Origin: Achromobacter spanius
GTDB lineage: Bacteria > Pseudomonadota > Gammaproteobacteria > Burkholderiales > Burkholderiaceae_B
Assembly (NCBI RefSeq): GCF_002812705.1
Contig: NZ_CP025030.1
Location: forward strand, 6,200,001 to 6,264,000
Direction: 5' to 3'
Length of the DNA: 64,000 bases
The position numbers and the translations under genes are program-made. Below, one piece after another: positions 9,097-16,753 of the stretch. Numbering within the stretch: position 1 is the first letter of the stretch; every line of letters starts with the position of its first letter. The notes beneath the pieces are model-generated. The model had not been told where the DNA came from, made no database searches, and saw nothing but the letters and a program-made list of their open reading frames with translations.

Positions 9097-9768
9097 ATGC
9101 ATCGACACTCCATACTCGCGCAATTCAGTTCATCCACTGGCCAGGCAAAGCGCGGTCTGCGTACGCTCGCGCTGATGGCATGTGTTGCGAGTCTGGCAGG
9201 TTGTGCAGGCACCGGGCAAAAGTCAACCGCCCATACGTCCGAGATTGATCCGTACGAAATGGAATGGGTCGCCACCGCCGATGACCCTATCGGCATGCTG
9301 GTGACGCAAAAATTCAAGCGTGATCGCCAGGGCCGCAATGCCGGTAACGCCGGCGCCAATACCGGTGACAACGCCATGGTCAGCGAAGCCCTGAACTACC
9401 TGGGCATCCGCTACCGCTTCGGCGGAAGCACTCCCGAAACCGGCTTTGATTGCAGCGGCCTGGTCTCGTACTCCGCTGAACGCTCCCTTGGTCTGAAACT
9501 GCCGCGCAACGCCGCCGAAATGGCCCAGCAAGGTGTCTCGGTCGCCAAAAACGAATTGAAAGCCGGCGACCTGGTCTTCTTCAACACCATGGGACGCCGC
9601 TATTCACACGTGGGCATCTACCTGGGCGACGACCGCTTCGTGCATTCGCCCAGCGCCGGTGGCGTCGTGCGCGTGGAAAGCATGACCATGGCTTACTGGA
9701 CCAAGCGCTACAACGGCGCCCGTCGGCTGGATAACACCCTGATGGCTTCGGCCCGCGCCGCCAACTGA
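9097..9768 (+). CDS. NlpC/P60 (C40) peptidoglycan hydrolase lipoprotein
   Basis: 223 residues. An N-terminal signal region ends in the lipobox SLAGC (Cys near residue 36), so the protein should be a lipid-anchored envelope protein. The C-terminal NlpC/P60 domain has the catalytic cysteine in TGFDCSGLVSYS (about residue 125) and the histidine in YSHVGIYLGDDRFVHSPS (about 175). Such enzymes cleave D-Glu-diaminopimelate links in muropeptides, like E. coli MepS/Spr. The gene stands alone, with a perfect terminator downstream. The region 8811-9096 upstream is AT-rich and holds the promoter signals listed separately. Confidence 0.88.
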   Translation: MHRHSILAQFSSSTGQAKRGLRTLALMACVASLAGCAGTGQKSTAHTSEIDPYEMEWVATADDPIGMLVTQKFKRDRQGRNAGNAGANTGDNAMVSEALNYLGIRYRFGGSTPETGFDCSGLVSYSAERSLGLKLPRNAAEMAQQGVSVAKNELKAGDLVFFNTMGRRYSHVGIYLGDDRFVHSPSAGGVVRVESMTMAYWTKRYNGARRLDNTLMASARAAN

Positions 9769-9821
9769 TTTCCCTGCTTCCGGCATGCTCGCACAAGCGG
9801 TTGCCGAAACGCCATACCCCA

Positions 9822-9867
9822 AAAGCAAAACGCCGTCAGACTTAGGTCTGACGGCGTTTTGCTTTGC
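9822..9867 (+). terminator. strong bidirectional intrinsic terminator
   Basis: Perfect 20-bp stem (AAAGCAAAACGCCGTCAGAC and its complement) with a 4-nt TTAG loop. A-rich and T-rich flanks allow it to work in both directions between the convergent NlpC/P60 and DUF2325 genes. Confidence 0.92.
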
Positions 9868-9950
9868 GCTTTTCATTGCTCTTCGCGGCCCGGGGGCCGC
9901 AGGCCGTTTCGGCCTCCCCAGTTTTTATGGTCCGGCGACAAGCAGCGAAT

Positions 9951-10274
9951 TCAGTGCACGGTGCCTGCGCGCGGGCACAGGCCGCATTGCTGCAGGGCTT
10001 GCTGCATGCTGCATACCGAACGGCGACAAGCCACGACCCGGATGCCGCCACGCTGCGCAGCGTTGCGGAAGGTCTTCATGACGTTGTGGCCCAGGAAGTC
10101 GGTCAGCAAAATGACCAGTTGGGTGCCCGAAGGCAGTTGCAGCGTCTTCTTCTGATGTGAGGGATCACGGCCGCTGATGTGATGCGTGATCGAAATGTTG
10201 TGTCCTTTGAGCAGATCCGGAATATTACCCAGTCGATCTGCCCCAACCACTACTGCACTGAGTCCTGCCGTCAT
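9951..10274 (-). CDS. DUF2325 family small protein
   Basis: 107 residues from the ATG at 10274 (MTAGLSAVVVGADRLGNIP). The fold looks like a small Rossmann-type domain: VVVGADRLG at the N-terminus and TQLVILLTDFLGHNVM in the middle. The C-terminus has a cluster of cysteines (ACRRSVC and QQCGLCP) that could bind a metal. DUF2325 proteins have no established function. The gene is monocistronic, ending at a strong terminator, and has a good promoter overlapped by a Fur-like box, so iron regulation is likely. Confidence 0.75.
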   Translation of the reverse strand: MTAGLSAVVVGADRLGNIPDLLKGHNISITHHISGRDPSHQKKTLQLPSGTQLVILLTDFLGHNVMKTFRNAAQRGGIRVVACRRSVCSMQQALQQCGLCPRAGTVH

Positions 10275-10303
10275 GATGAACCTCACTGGTCGTTGAGCCT
10301 GGA

Positions 10304-10335
10304 TGTAATGATAATGATTCCTATTTTTTAGTCAA
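10304..10335 (-). promoter_or_regulatory. promoter of the DUF2325 gene with overlapping Fur-like box
   Basis: On the minus strand TTGACT (10330-10335) and TATCAT (10308-10313) are separated by 16 bp and look like a sigma-70 promoter. The 19-bp stretch 10304-10322 contains AATGATAATGATT and matches the Fur consensus at 13 of 19 positions, counted by eye. It covers the -10 and part of the spacer, the position expected for repression by iron-loaded Fur. The rest of 10336-10465 is AT-rich then GC-rich, and I see no gene in it. Confidence 0.6.
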
Positions 10336-10465
10336 CTTAAATGAGATCGGTTCTTATTTAATTATTTATATGAGCTAGTGAAAAGGGATAGCGAGATTTG
10401 CTATCAGCCAGGGAACTCGCGGCTGTCCGGCCGGTCGCGGCGCTACCGGCACGCCCCGGCAGCCC

Positions 10466-10495
10466 AAAAAAAACGCGGCGTCCGATGACGCCGCG
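10466..10495 (-). terminator. intrinsic terminator of the cysB-like gene
   Basis: Stem CGCGGCGTC/GACGCCGCG with a 4-nt loop, followed on the minus strand by eight T residues, 28 bp past the regulator stop. Confidence 0.92.
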
Positions 10496-10523
10496 CTAGT
10501 TTGATCGCGAAAAGGTCTTCCGA

Positions 10524-11468
10524 TTATTTCGGCGTGCCCTGCACTGCCGCGGACACCACCGCCCGCGTTAGCGAGGGCGCCAGCATTTCCAGGAACGTGT
10601 AGACGTAGTCGCGCAGGAACACGCCCGATTTCACGCCCACGCGCGTGGTGTGCGTGCCAAACAAGTGGCCCACGGGCAGGCCGACCAGGTTCGAGTCGCG
10701 GCGCGGGTCATAGGCCACGCCGGCAATGATGCCGATGCCCAGCCCCACGTCCACGTAGGTCTTGATCACGTCGGCATCAATGGCTTCCAGCACGATGTCG
10801 GGGTGAATGCCCTGGTTGGCGAATACCTCGTCGATCGTGCTGCGGCCCGTGAACGCGCGGTCGTAGGTCACGATGGGATGTTCCGCCAGTTGCGCCAGCG
10901 ACAAGCGCTTGGCGGCACTGGACGTCAGTTCCGCCAGCGGATGGTCCGGGCGCACCACCACGGTGTGCTCCCAGGCATAGACGGGCAAGGTGGCAAGGCC
11001 CGGCGTCAGCGCCAGGGACTCGGTTGCCAGCGCCAGATCGGCCTGCTCATGCAGGACCATTTCCGCCAATTGCGCCGGACTGCCTTCGGCCAGCGACAAA
11101 TGCACTTTGGGAAATTGCTTGCGGAACGCGGGGATCACGCGGGGCAAAAGATAGCGTGCTTGAGTGTGGGTGCAGGCGATGACCAGGCCACCCTCGTCAC
11201 GCCGGGCGAATTCATCGCTGACTTTTTTCAGGTTGTCGACCTCGCGCATGATGCGGTCGATTACTTGAGACACCGCCAAGCCGGGCTTGGTCAGGCCTTT
11301 GATGCGCTTGCCATGGCGTTCGAAGATCTTGATGCCCAGCTCGTCTTCGAATTCGATGATGGCCTTGGAGACTCCAGGCTGCGAGGTATAGAGCATCCGG
11401 GCGGCTTCGGTCAGGTTGAAGTCGCGCCGGATGGTTTCACGCACAAAACGAAATTGCTGGAGGTTCAT
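10524..11468 (-). CDS. cysB: CysB-family LysR-type transcriptional regulator
   Basis: 314 residues from the ATG at 11468 (MNLQQFRFVRETIRR). The N-terminal winged helix (LTEAARMLYTSQPGVSKAI) and the following FERHGKRIKGLTKPG are characteristic of the CysB/Cbl subgroup, which controls sulfate assimilation and alkanesulfonate use in response to sulfur metabolites. Residues 90-300 form the periplasmic-binding-like effector domain (CTHTQARYLLP). No sulfur genes are in the window, so it must act in trans. It is separated from mmsA upstream by about 95 bp and has its own terminator. Other CysB-like paralogs exist in this group, so the exact orthology is not settled. Confidence 0.82.
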   Translation of the reverse strand: MNLQQFRFVRETIRRDFNLTEAARMLYTSQPGVSKAIIEFEDELGIKIFERHGKRIKGLTKPGLAVSQVIDRIMREVDNLKKVSDEFARRDEGGLVIACTHTQARYLLPRVIPAFRKQFPKVHLSLAEGSPAQLAEMVLHEQADLALATESLALTPGLATLPVYAWEHTVVVRPDHPLAELTSSAAKRLSLAQLAEHPIVTYDRAFTGRSTIDEVFANQGIHPDIVLEAIDADVIKTYVDVGLGIGIIAGVAYDPRRDSNLVGLPVGHLFGTHTTRVGVKSGVFLRDYVYTFLEMLAPSLTRAVVSAAVQGTPK

Positions 11469-11564
11469 TGAATTGGCCCCTGATAGATCGGCCAATTATA
11501 AGTAATAAGGACGCATCACTATATAACTTATTTATATAAGCTTAGGAGCAGGGCGTCCCTCCTT

Positions 11565-13058
11565 TCAGCGCATCGAGATGGTGGTATTCACCGTCTTGGC
11601 GTGGGCAGACCAGCGCGCGGTTACCGTCTTGGTCTGCGTCCAGAACTGCACGGCCTGCTTGCCATTGGGACCCAGGTCGCCCAGCTTGGAGCCGCGCGAA
11701 CCCGTGAAGCTGAACCACGCCACCGGCACGGGAATCGGCACGTTGATGCCGACCTGGCCCACATCGATGTTGTTCTGGAAATAGCGCGCGGCGCCGCCAT
11801 CCTGCGTGAACAGCGCAACGCCGTTGCCGTTGGGATTGCGGTTGATGAAGGCCACCGCGTCTTCCAGCGTTTCCACCCCGACGCAGCACAGGACCGGTCC
11901 GAAAATTTCTTCGGTGTAGATGGTCATGTCTTCGTTGACGCCGTCAAAAATCGTCGGGCCCACGAAGTTGCCTTGCTCAAAGCCCGACACCTTCAGATTG
12001 CGTCCATCCAGCAGAAGCTTGGCGCCTTCGTCCACGCCCTTCTGGATCAGGCTTTCCACGCGCTTCTTGGCATTGGGCGACACCAGCGGGCCCAGGTCGG
12101 CTTCGCGGTCGGTGCCGGAATTGACCTTGAGCTTCTTGGAGCGCTCGACAAAATCGGGCAGCCAGTTGCGGGCATCGCCCACCAGCACGGCCACGGACGA
12201 GGCCATGCAGCGCTGGCCGGCGGCGCCGAACGCCGCGCCCACCAGTTGGTTCAGCGCCACTTCGGGGTCCGCGTCCGGCAGGATCACGCAATGGTTTTTA
12301 GCGCCCATCATCGACTGGCAACGCTTGCCCGCGGCCGATGCGCGGTTGTAGATCTCGGTGCCCACGCGGGTCGAACCAATGAACGACACCGCCTTGATGT
12401 CGGGGTGTTCGCACAGGCCGTTGGCCGTGTCGGGGCCGCCATGCACCACGTTCAGCACGCCCGGGGGCAGGCCAGCTTCCAGCGCCAACTCGGCCAGGAA
12501 CAGCGACGCGGTCGGATCCTGTTCGGACGGTTTGAGCACGAAGCTGTTGCCGCAGGCCACGGCAATCGGGAACATGAAGCAAGGCAGCATCACCGGGAAG
12601 TTGAACGCGGTGATGCCCGCGCAAACACCCAGCGGCTGGATCAGGGTGTAGACGTCGATGCCGGACGCGGCGTTTTCGGCGTACTCGCCCAGTTGCAGGT
12701 TGGCGATCGAGCAGGCGTGCTCAACCACTTCCAGGCCGCGCCCGATTTCGCCTTCAGCGTCGGGCAGCGTCTTGCCATGTTCGCGCGTAATCATCTCGGC
12801 CAGCTTGCCGGTGTTGGCGCGCAGCAGCTCCTGAAACTTCAGCATGACGCGCATCCGCGTGCCCTGCCCGCTGTTGCGCCAGGTCTTGAAGGCCTCCTTG
12901 GCGTTGGAGACGGCCAGGTCCAGCTCTTCGCGCGTGGCGAAGGGCACCTTGGCAACGACCTCCTGGGTGGCGGGGTTGATCACGTCGCGCCATTCGGTGG
13001 ATTTGGACTGCACGAGCTTGCCGCCGATCAATAGCGGAACGCGGGGGACTTCACTCAT
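11565..13058 (-). CDS. mmsA: CoA-acylating methylmalonate-semialdehyde dehydrogenase
   Basis: 497 residues from the ATG at 13058 (MSEVPRVPLLIGGKLV), which has GAGGAGC just upstream. It is an aldehyde dehydrogenase superfamily enzyme that converts methylmalonate or malonate semialdehyde to propionyl- or acetyl-CoA. The catalytic cysteine lies in AAGQRCMASS (about residue 285). ITAFNFPVMLPCFMFP is typical of the CoA-dependent MmsA/IolA branch, in place of the usual glutamate-containing hydrolytic motif. It acts in valine, inositol or beta-alanine breakdown. It lies 99 bp downstream of a solute-binding protein gene and is likely cotranscribed with it from the LysR-controlled promoter at 14.47 kb. 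Confidence 0.92.
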   Translation of the reverse strand: MSEVPRVPLLIGGKLVQSKSTEWRDVINPATQEVVAKVPFATREELDLAVSNAKEAFKTWRNSGQGTRMRVMLKFQELLRANTGKLAEMITREHGKTLPDAEGEIGRGLEVVEHACSIANLQLGEYAENAASGIDVYTLIQPLGVCAGITAFNFPVMLPCFMFPIAVACGNSFVLKPSEQDPTASLFLAELALEAGLPPGVLNVVHGGPDTANGLCEHPDIKAVSFIGSTRVGTEIYNRASAAGKRCQSMMGAKNHCVILPDADPEVALNQLVGAAFGAAGQRCMASSVAVLVGDARNWLPDFVERSKKLKVNSGTDREADLGPLVSPNAKKRVESLIQKGVDEGAKLLLDGRNLKVSGFEQGNFVGPTIFDGVNEDMTIYTEEIFGPVLCCVGVETLEDAVAFINRNPNGNGVALFTQDGGAARYFQNNIDVGQVGINVPIPVPVAWFSFTGSRGSKLGDLGPNGKQAVQFWTQTKTVTARWSAHAKTVNTTISMR

Positions 13059-13157
13059 TTCATGCTCCTCACACTGCGTAGTCGATGCGGATGGAATCCG
13101 CGTTCTTGGATCTTGCAGCGCGCCGGCAGGACAGGGGCCCAAGCCGGCGCGCCAGGC

Positions 13158-14375
13158 TTATTTCTTCACCAGCGGACAACTTGAATCGGCCAGGGGCTGG
13201 AAGGCTTCGGCCGCCGGAATGGTGGCCACCAGCTTGGAATAGTCCCAGCCGCCCTTGGATTCCGCGGGCTTCTTCACTTCGTACAGGTACATGTCGTGGA
13301 TCACGCGGCCATCGGGGCGGATCGATGCATTGCGCATGATCGGGTCCTTGATGGGCAATTCACGCATCTTGTCGGCCACAACCTTGCCGTCGGTACTGCC
13401 GGCAGCGGCGGTCGCCCGCAGGTAATGCAGCACGCTGGAATACACGCCCGCCTGCGTCATCGTGGGCTTCAGGCCACGGAAGGCCTTTTCAAAGCGCGCG
13501 GCCCATTGCCGGGATGCATCGTCGTAGTCCCAATAAAAGCCGTCCACGTATGACAGGCCTTGGGCATTTTCCAGGCCCAGCGCACGCAGATCCGACAGGA
13601 AGATCAACAGGGACACCAGGCGCTGCCCACCGTCCACGATGCCGAATTCACGCGCCTGCTTGACCGCGTTGACGGTGTCCTGGCCGCCATTGGCCAGCGC
13701 CACGACCTGCGCCTTGGAGCTTTGCGCCTGCAACAGGTACGACGCAAAATCCGGTGCGTTCAAGGGATGGCGCACGTTGCCGGCAACCGTGCCGCCCAGC
13801 GCCTTCACTGCCTTGGCCGTGTCTGCTTCCAGCGAATGCCCAAACGCATAGTCCACGGTGATGAAGTACCAGGACTTGCCGCCCGCCCGCACGGTCGCCT
13901 TGGCGCCGCCCGCGGACTGCGAATACGTGTCGAACATCCAGTGGAACCCGACGGGCGAGCATTCCTTGTTCGTCAGCGCGGTGGTAGCCGGGCCGGAGAA
14001 CATCACCACCTTGTTTTTCTCGCGCGCGATCCCTTGCACCGCCAGCGCCACGGCCGAGTTGGTCAGGTCGGCAATGGCCGTCACGCCGTCACGGTCAAAC
14101 CATTCGCGCGCTTTCGCGGCGCCCACATCCGCCTTGTTCTGGTTGTCGGCGGACACCAGTTCGATCTTCATGCCCTTGCATTCCGCGGCCAGGCAGTCGT
14201 CGATGGCCAATTGCGCCGCCGCCACCGAACCCGGCCCGCCCATCCCGGCATAGGTGCCGGACATATCCGTCAGAATGCCGATCTTCACTGGCGGCTTGTC
14301 GGCCGCCTGCGCCTGGCTTACCAATAAAGCGCCCAGACACAAGCCTGCGGCCAGCCCGCGTGCGTGCAATTTCAT
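13158..14375 (-). CDS. ABC-type branched-chain amino acid-like substrate-binding protein
   Basis: 405 residues with a clear signal peptide (MKLHARGLAAGLCLGALLVSQAQA), so it is periplasmic. The mature protein is a type-I periplasmic binding protein of the Leu/Ile/Val group (VKIGILTDMSGTYAGMGG at the start). No ABC permease or ATPase gene is nearby, so it is an orphan receptor that must work with transporter parts elsewhere. mmsA follows on the same strand, and a LysR gene diverges upstream. The ligand may therefore be a precursor of a methylmalonate- or malonate-semialdehyde-forming compound; this is inference from context. Confidence 0.88.
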   Translation of the reverse strand: MKLHARGLAAGLCLGALLVSQAQAADKPPVKIGILTDMSGTYAGMGGPGSVAAAQLAIDDCLAAECKGMKIELVSADNQNKADVGAAKAREWFDRDGVTAIADLTNSAVALAVQGIAREKNKVVMFSGPATTALTNKECSPVGFHWMFDTYSQSAGGAKATVRAGGKSWYFITVDYAFGHSLEADTAKAVKALGGTVAGNVRHPLNAPDFASYLLQAQSSKAQVVALANGGQDTVNAVKQAREFGIVDGGQRLVSLLIFLSDLRALGLENAQGLSYVDGFYWDYDDASRQWAARFEKAFRGLKPTMTQAGVYSSVLHYLRATAAAGSTDGKVVADKMRELPIKDPIMRNASIRPDGRVIHDMYLYEVKKPAESKGGWDYSKLVATIPAAEAFQPLADSSCPLVKK

Positions 14376-14468
14376 GGATTTGTCTCCTGAGTGTTATGCG
14401 CTGAGTCGTAGCGATATGCCGTCTTTGCGGCCTGCGGCTCCCGGGGCTTCCCCGAGGCCTGCCGACCC

Positions 14469-14497
14469 AGTGTAGATGTGTGAAAATCAACAAGCAA
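14469..14497 (-). promoter_or_regulatory. promoter of the binding protein-mmsA unit
   Basis: On the minus strand TTGCTT (14492-14497) and TACACT (14469-14474) are 17 bp apart. Transcription would start near 14462, giving a leader of about 85 nt. The boxes are imperfect, as is common for promoters that need an activator. Confidence 0.55.
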
Positions 14498-14505
14498 CAC
14501 TAGAA

Positions 14506-14534
14506 ATGCACATTCCTTGTGCATTCATGCACAA
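14506..14534. promoter_or_regulatory. LysR operator with three alternating half-sites
   Basis: The stretch holds ATGCACA (14506-14512), TTGTGCAT (14517-14524) and ATGCACAA (14527-14534). The last two form a perfect 8+2+8 palindrome, and the first two form a second inverted repeat. Relative to the predicted leftward start near 14462 the array lies at about -44 to -72, the usual place for LysR-type activation. It also lies just upstream of the divergent LysR gene. Confidence 0.7.
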
Positions 14535-14587
14535 TCAGAAAATTGCCCCGCGCCCCTCTTGGCGCAGGGCCTGCGGAGAGCGAAATC

Positions 14588-15508
14588 GTGCTGGATTGGG
14601 ATAGCCTGCGGTACTTCCTGGAAGTCGCCCGTACCCAGCGGGTCAGCGCCGCCGCGCGCAAGCTGGGGGTGGAACACACCACGGTGTCACGCCGCATTCG
14701 TGCGCTGGAAACCGAGCTGGACACCTTGCTGTTTGAAAAATCCCGCAGCGCGGGATTCATGCTGACGGACGACGGCCAGCGCCTGTTCGTGCATGCCGAG
14801 CAGATGGAAAGCACGGTGCATACCGCCCGCGAAAACCTGTCAGGCATTGGCCAGGCCTTGTCGGGGCACGTGCGCATCGGCGCCACGGAAGGGTTCGGCA
14901 GCTATGTGCTGACGCCGCTGGCCGCCGACTTTCAGCGCCGCTACCCGCACATCACCCTGGACATCCTGCCCGTGCCGCGCTTTGTCAGCCTGTCAAAGCG
15001 CGAGGCCGATCTGGCCATCACCATCGAACGCCCGCAGCGCGGCCCCTATGTGTGCAGCAAGCTGTGCGATTACACCTTGAGGCTGTACGGAACGCCGGGG
15101 TATCTGGCGCGCCACCCGCCGATTGCCACGCGCGCGGACCTGGCCCAGCATACCTTCATCGGCTATGTGGATGAACTGCTGTTCAGCGAACGGCTGCGCT
15201 ACCTGGAAGACCTGCTGCCGGCCAGCAATGTGGTCTTGCGCAGCACCAGCGTGGTCGCGCAATACCATGCGGCGCTGCAGGGCCAGTCGTTGGCGATCCT
15301 GCCCTGCTTCATCGCCGCGCAGGACCCGCGCTTGAAGCCGGTGCTGGAAAAGGAAGTGGAGATCACGCGCTCGTTCTGGATGTACTGCCATGAAGACCTG
15401 CGCAAGCTCAAGCGCGTGACGGTGCTGTGGGAATTCATCCGCAAGTCCGTGCTGAAGAACGCCGACCTGTTGGCGGGCAAGCGCGGCACGATGAAGTACC
15501 TGCCGTGA
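14588..15508 (+). CDS. LysR-type regulator divergent from the binding protein-mmsA unit
   Basis: 306 residues from a GTG at 14588 (MLDWDSLRYFLEVART), preceded by GGAGAG. An upstream ATG at 14519 would place the operator palindrome inside the gene and adds residues without family character. The N-terminal winged helix includes SAAARKLGVEHTTVSRRIRALE (about residues 18-39), and the C-terminal effector domain starts near residue 90. Position and the operator between the genes indicate it controls the adjacent binding-protein and mmsA genes and its own expression. The effector is unknown. Confidence 0.85.
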   Translation: MLDWDSLRYFLEVARTQRVSAAARKLGVEHTTVSRRIRALETELDTLLFEKSRSAGFMLTDDGQRLFVHAEQMESTVHTARENLSGIGQALSGHVRIGATEGFGSYVLTPLAADFQRRYPHITLDILPVPRFVSLSKREADLAITIERPQRGPYVCSKLCDYTLRLYGTPGYLARHPPIATRADLAQHTFIGYVDELLFSERLRYLEDLLPASNVVLRSTSVVAQYHAALQGQSLAILPCFIAAQDPRLKPVLEKEVEITRSFWMYCHEDLRKLKRVTVLWEFIRKSVLKNADLLAGKRGTMKYLP

Positions 15509-15524
15509 TGCAGTCCCAGCCGTA

Positions 15525-15557
15525 AAGCAAAGGGGCCGGAAACCGGCCCCTCTTTGC
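15525..15557 (+). terminator. terminator between the LysR gene and lptF
   Basis: Stem GGGGCCGG/CCGGCCCC with an AAA loop, extended by partly pairing GCAAA/TTTGC flanks. It lies between the convergent LysR and lptF stops. The T-tract is weak, so it may serve both directions with modest efficiency. Confidence 0.65.
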
Positions 15558-15586
15558 GTCTTGCCTGGTTCGCGTCTTGCCCGGTC

Positions 15587-16696
15587 TTAAGCCGGGGTCG
15601 CGCTCTTGGGCGCCTTGACCCGCAGACGGCGCATCAGCAAGAACACGGTCAGCAAGGCAACCGCGCCATGGATCGCCCATACCCCCACGCCGAAGCTGAG
15701 CTTGCCGTTCGAAATCCAGGCGCGCGACAGGTTGATCATGTTCATGTAGAGCAAGCCCACCAGGCCGGCAATCAGCAAATCGCCCGAACGCCCCAGGCGC
15801 GGGTTCACCGCCCCCAGGGGAATCGCCAGCAGCGCCAGGTTGAGCGCGGCCAGCGGCAAGGAAATGCGCCACATGACCTGCGACCAACTGCTGTCGGTGT
15901 CATCCGCGACCAGCTGCATGGTGGCGCGCGCCTTGGATGAGCGCTCGGCCGCGGCGCGGGCTTCCCCAATGGGATCTTCGCCCGCCTTGCTTTCCAGGCG
16001 CAAACCATACTTTTCGAAGTGCACCAGGCGAATCTCGGGCGTACCCGGCTTGAGGTCATAGCGATGGCCTTCGCCCAGCACCAGGAACCGGTCGCCATTG
16101 GGCAAAGTTTCGCTGTGCGCGCTGCTAGCCGTCAGCACGCTCAACCATTCAGGCCCGGTTTCGCGCGCGAACACGTTGCCCAATTCGTCGGTGGGCTTGA
16201 CCGGGTCTTCCGAGAAGAACACGCGGCTGCCGCCAGACGATTCCGCGAACTGCCCGGCCGTCACTTTGGACAAGTCGGAACGCTGCTCGAACCGTTCGTG
16301 GTATTCCCCAATCTGCCGGTAGGCCCACGGCGCGGCCACCAGCGTCAAGCCGGCCACTGCCAGGGCCACGGGAACGGCCACGCGCAGCACGGGCCTTAGC
16401 CAGTCGGCCAGCGACAGGCCACTGGCAAACCACACCACCATTTCGGATTCGCGGTAATTGCGCGTGACGGTCGTCAGCACCGCGATGAAGATGGACACGG
16501 CCAGAATGGTCGGCAAGGCCGTGATGGTGGACAGCGCAGCCAGCACCACGACGACGTCGGCTCCGATGTTGCCCCCCGCCGCTTCACCGAGCAGGCGCAC
16601 GAGAAGCACGCTGAGCCACACGACGAGCAACGTGGAAAAGACAACGCCAGCGTGACTGGTGATCTCGCTGACGACAGAGCGTTTAAATAGAGACAT
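15587..16696 (-). CDS. lptF: LPS export ABC transporter permease LptF
   Basis: 369 residues from the ATG at 16696 (MSLFKRSVVSEITSHAGVV), preferred over an upstream start that would run into pepA. Three N-terminal helices (LLVVWLSVLLVRLLGEAAGG and following) precede a large periplasmic beta-jellyroll region (about residues 130-270). Three C-terminal helices end the protein, the YjgP/YjgQ layout. LptF pairs with LptG and the LptB ATPase to pull lipopolysaccharide from the inner membrane. lptG is not adjacent downstream, unlike in many genomes. The gene diverges from pepA with 57 bp between starts, as in many proteobacteria. Confidence 0.92.
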   Translation of the reverse strand: MSLFKRSVVSEITSHAGVVFSTLLVVWLSVLLVRLLGEAAGGNIGADVVVVLAALSTITALPTILAVSIFIAVLTTVTRNYRESEMVVWFASGLSLADWLRPVLRVAVPVALAVAGLTLVAAPWAYRQIGEYHERFEQRSDLSKVTAGQFAESSGGSRVFFSEDPVKPTDELGNVFARETGPEWLSVLTASSAHSETLPNGDRFLVLGEGHRYDLKPGTPEIRLVHFEKYGLRLESKAGEDPIGEARAAAERSSKARATMQLVADDTDSSWSQVMWRISLPLAALNLALLAIPLGAVNPRLGRSGDLLIAGLVGLLYMNMINLSRAWISNGKLSFGVGVWAIHGAVALLTVFLLMRRLRVKAPKSATPA

Positions 16697-16753
16697 GGGA
16701 GAATATGCGGGATAATCGACCGCATCATACACAGACGTACACGGGAAACCCTC

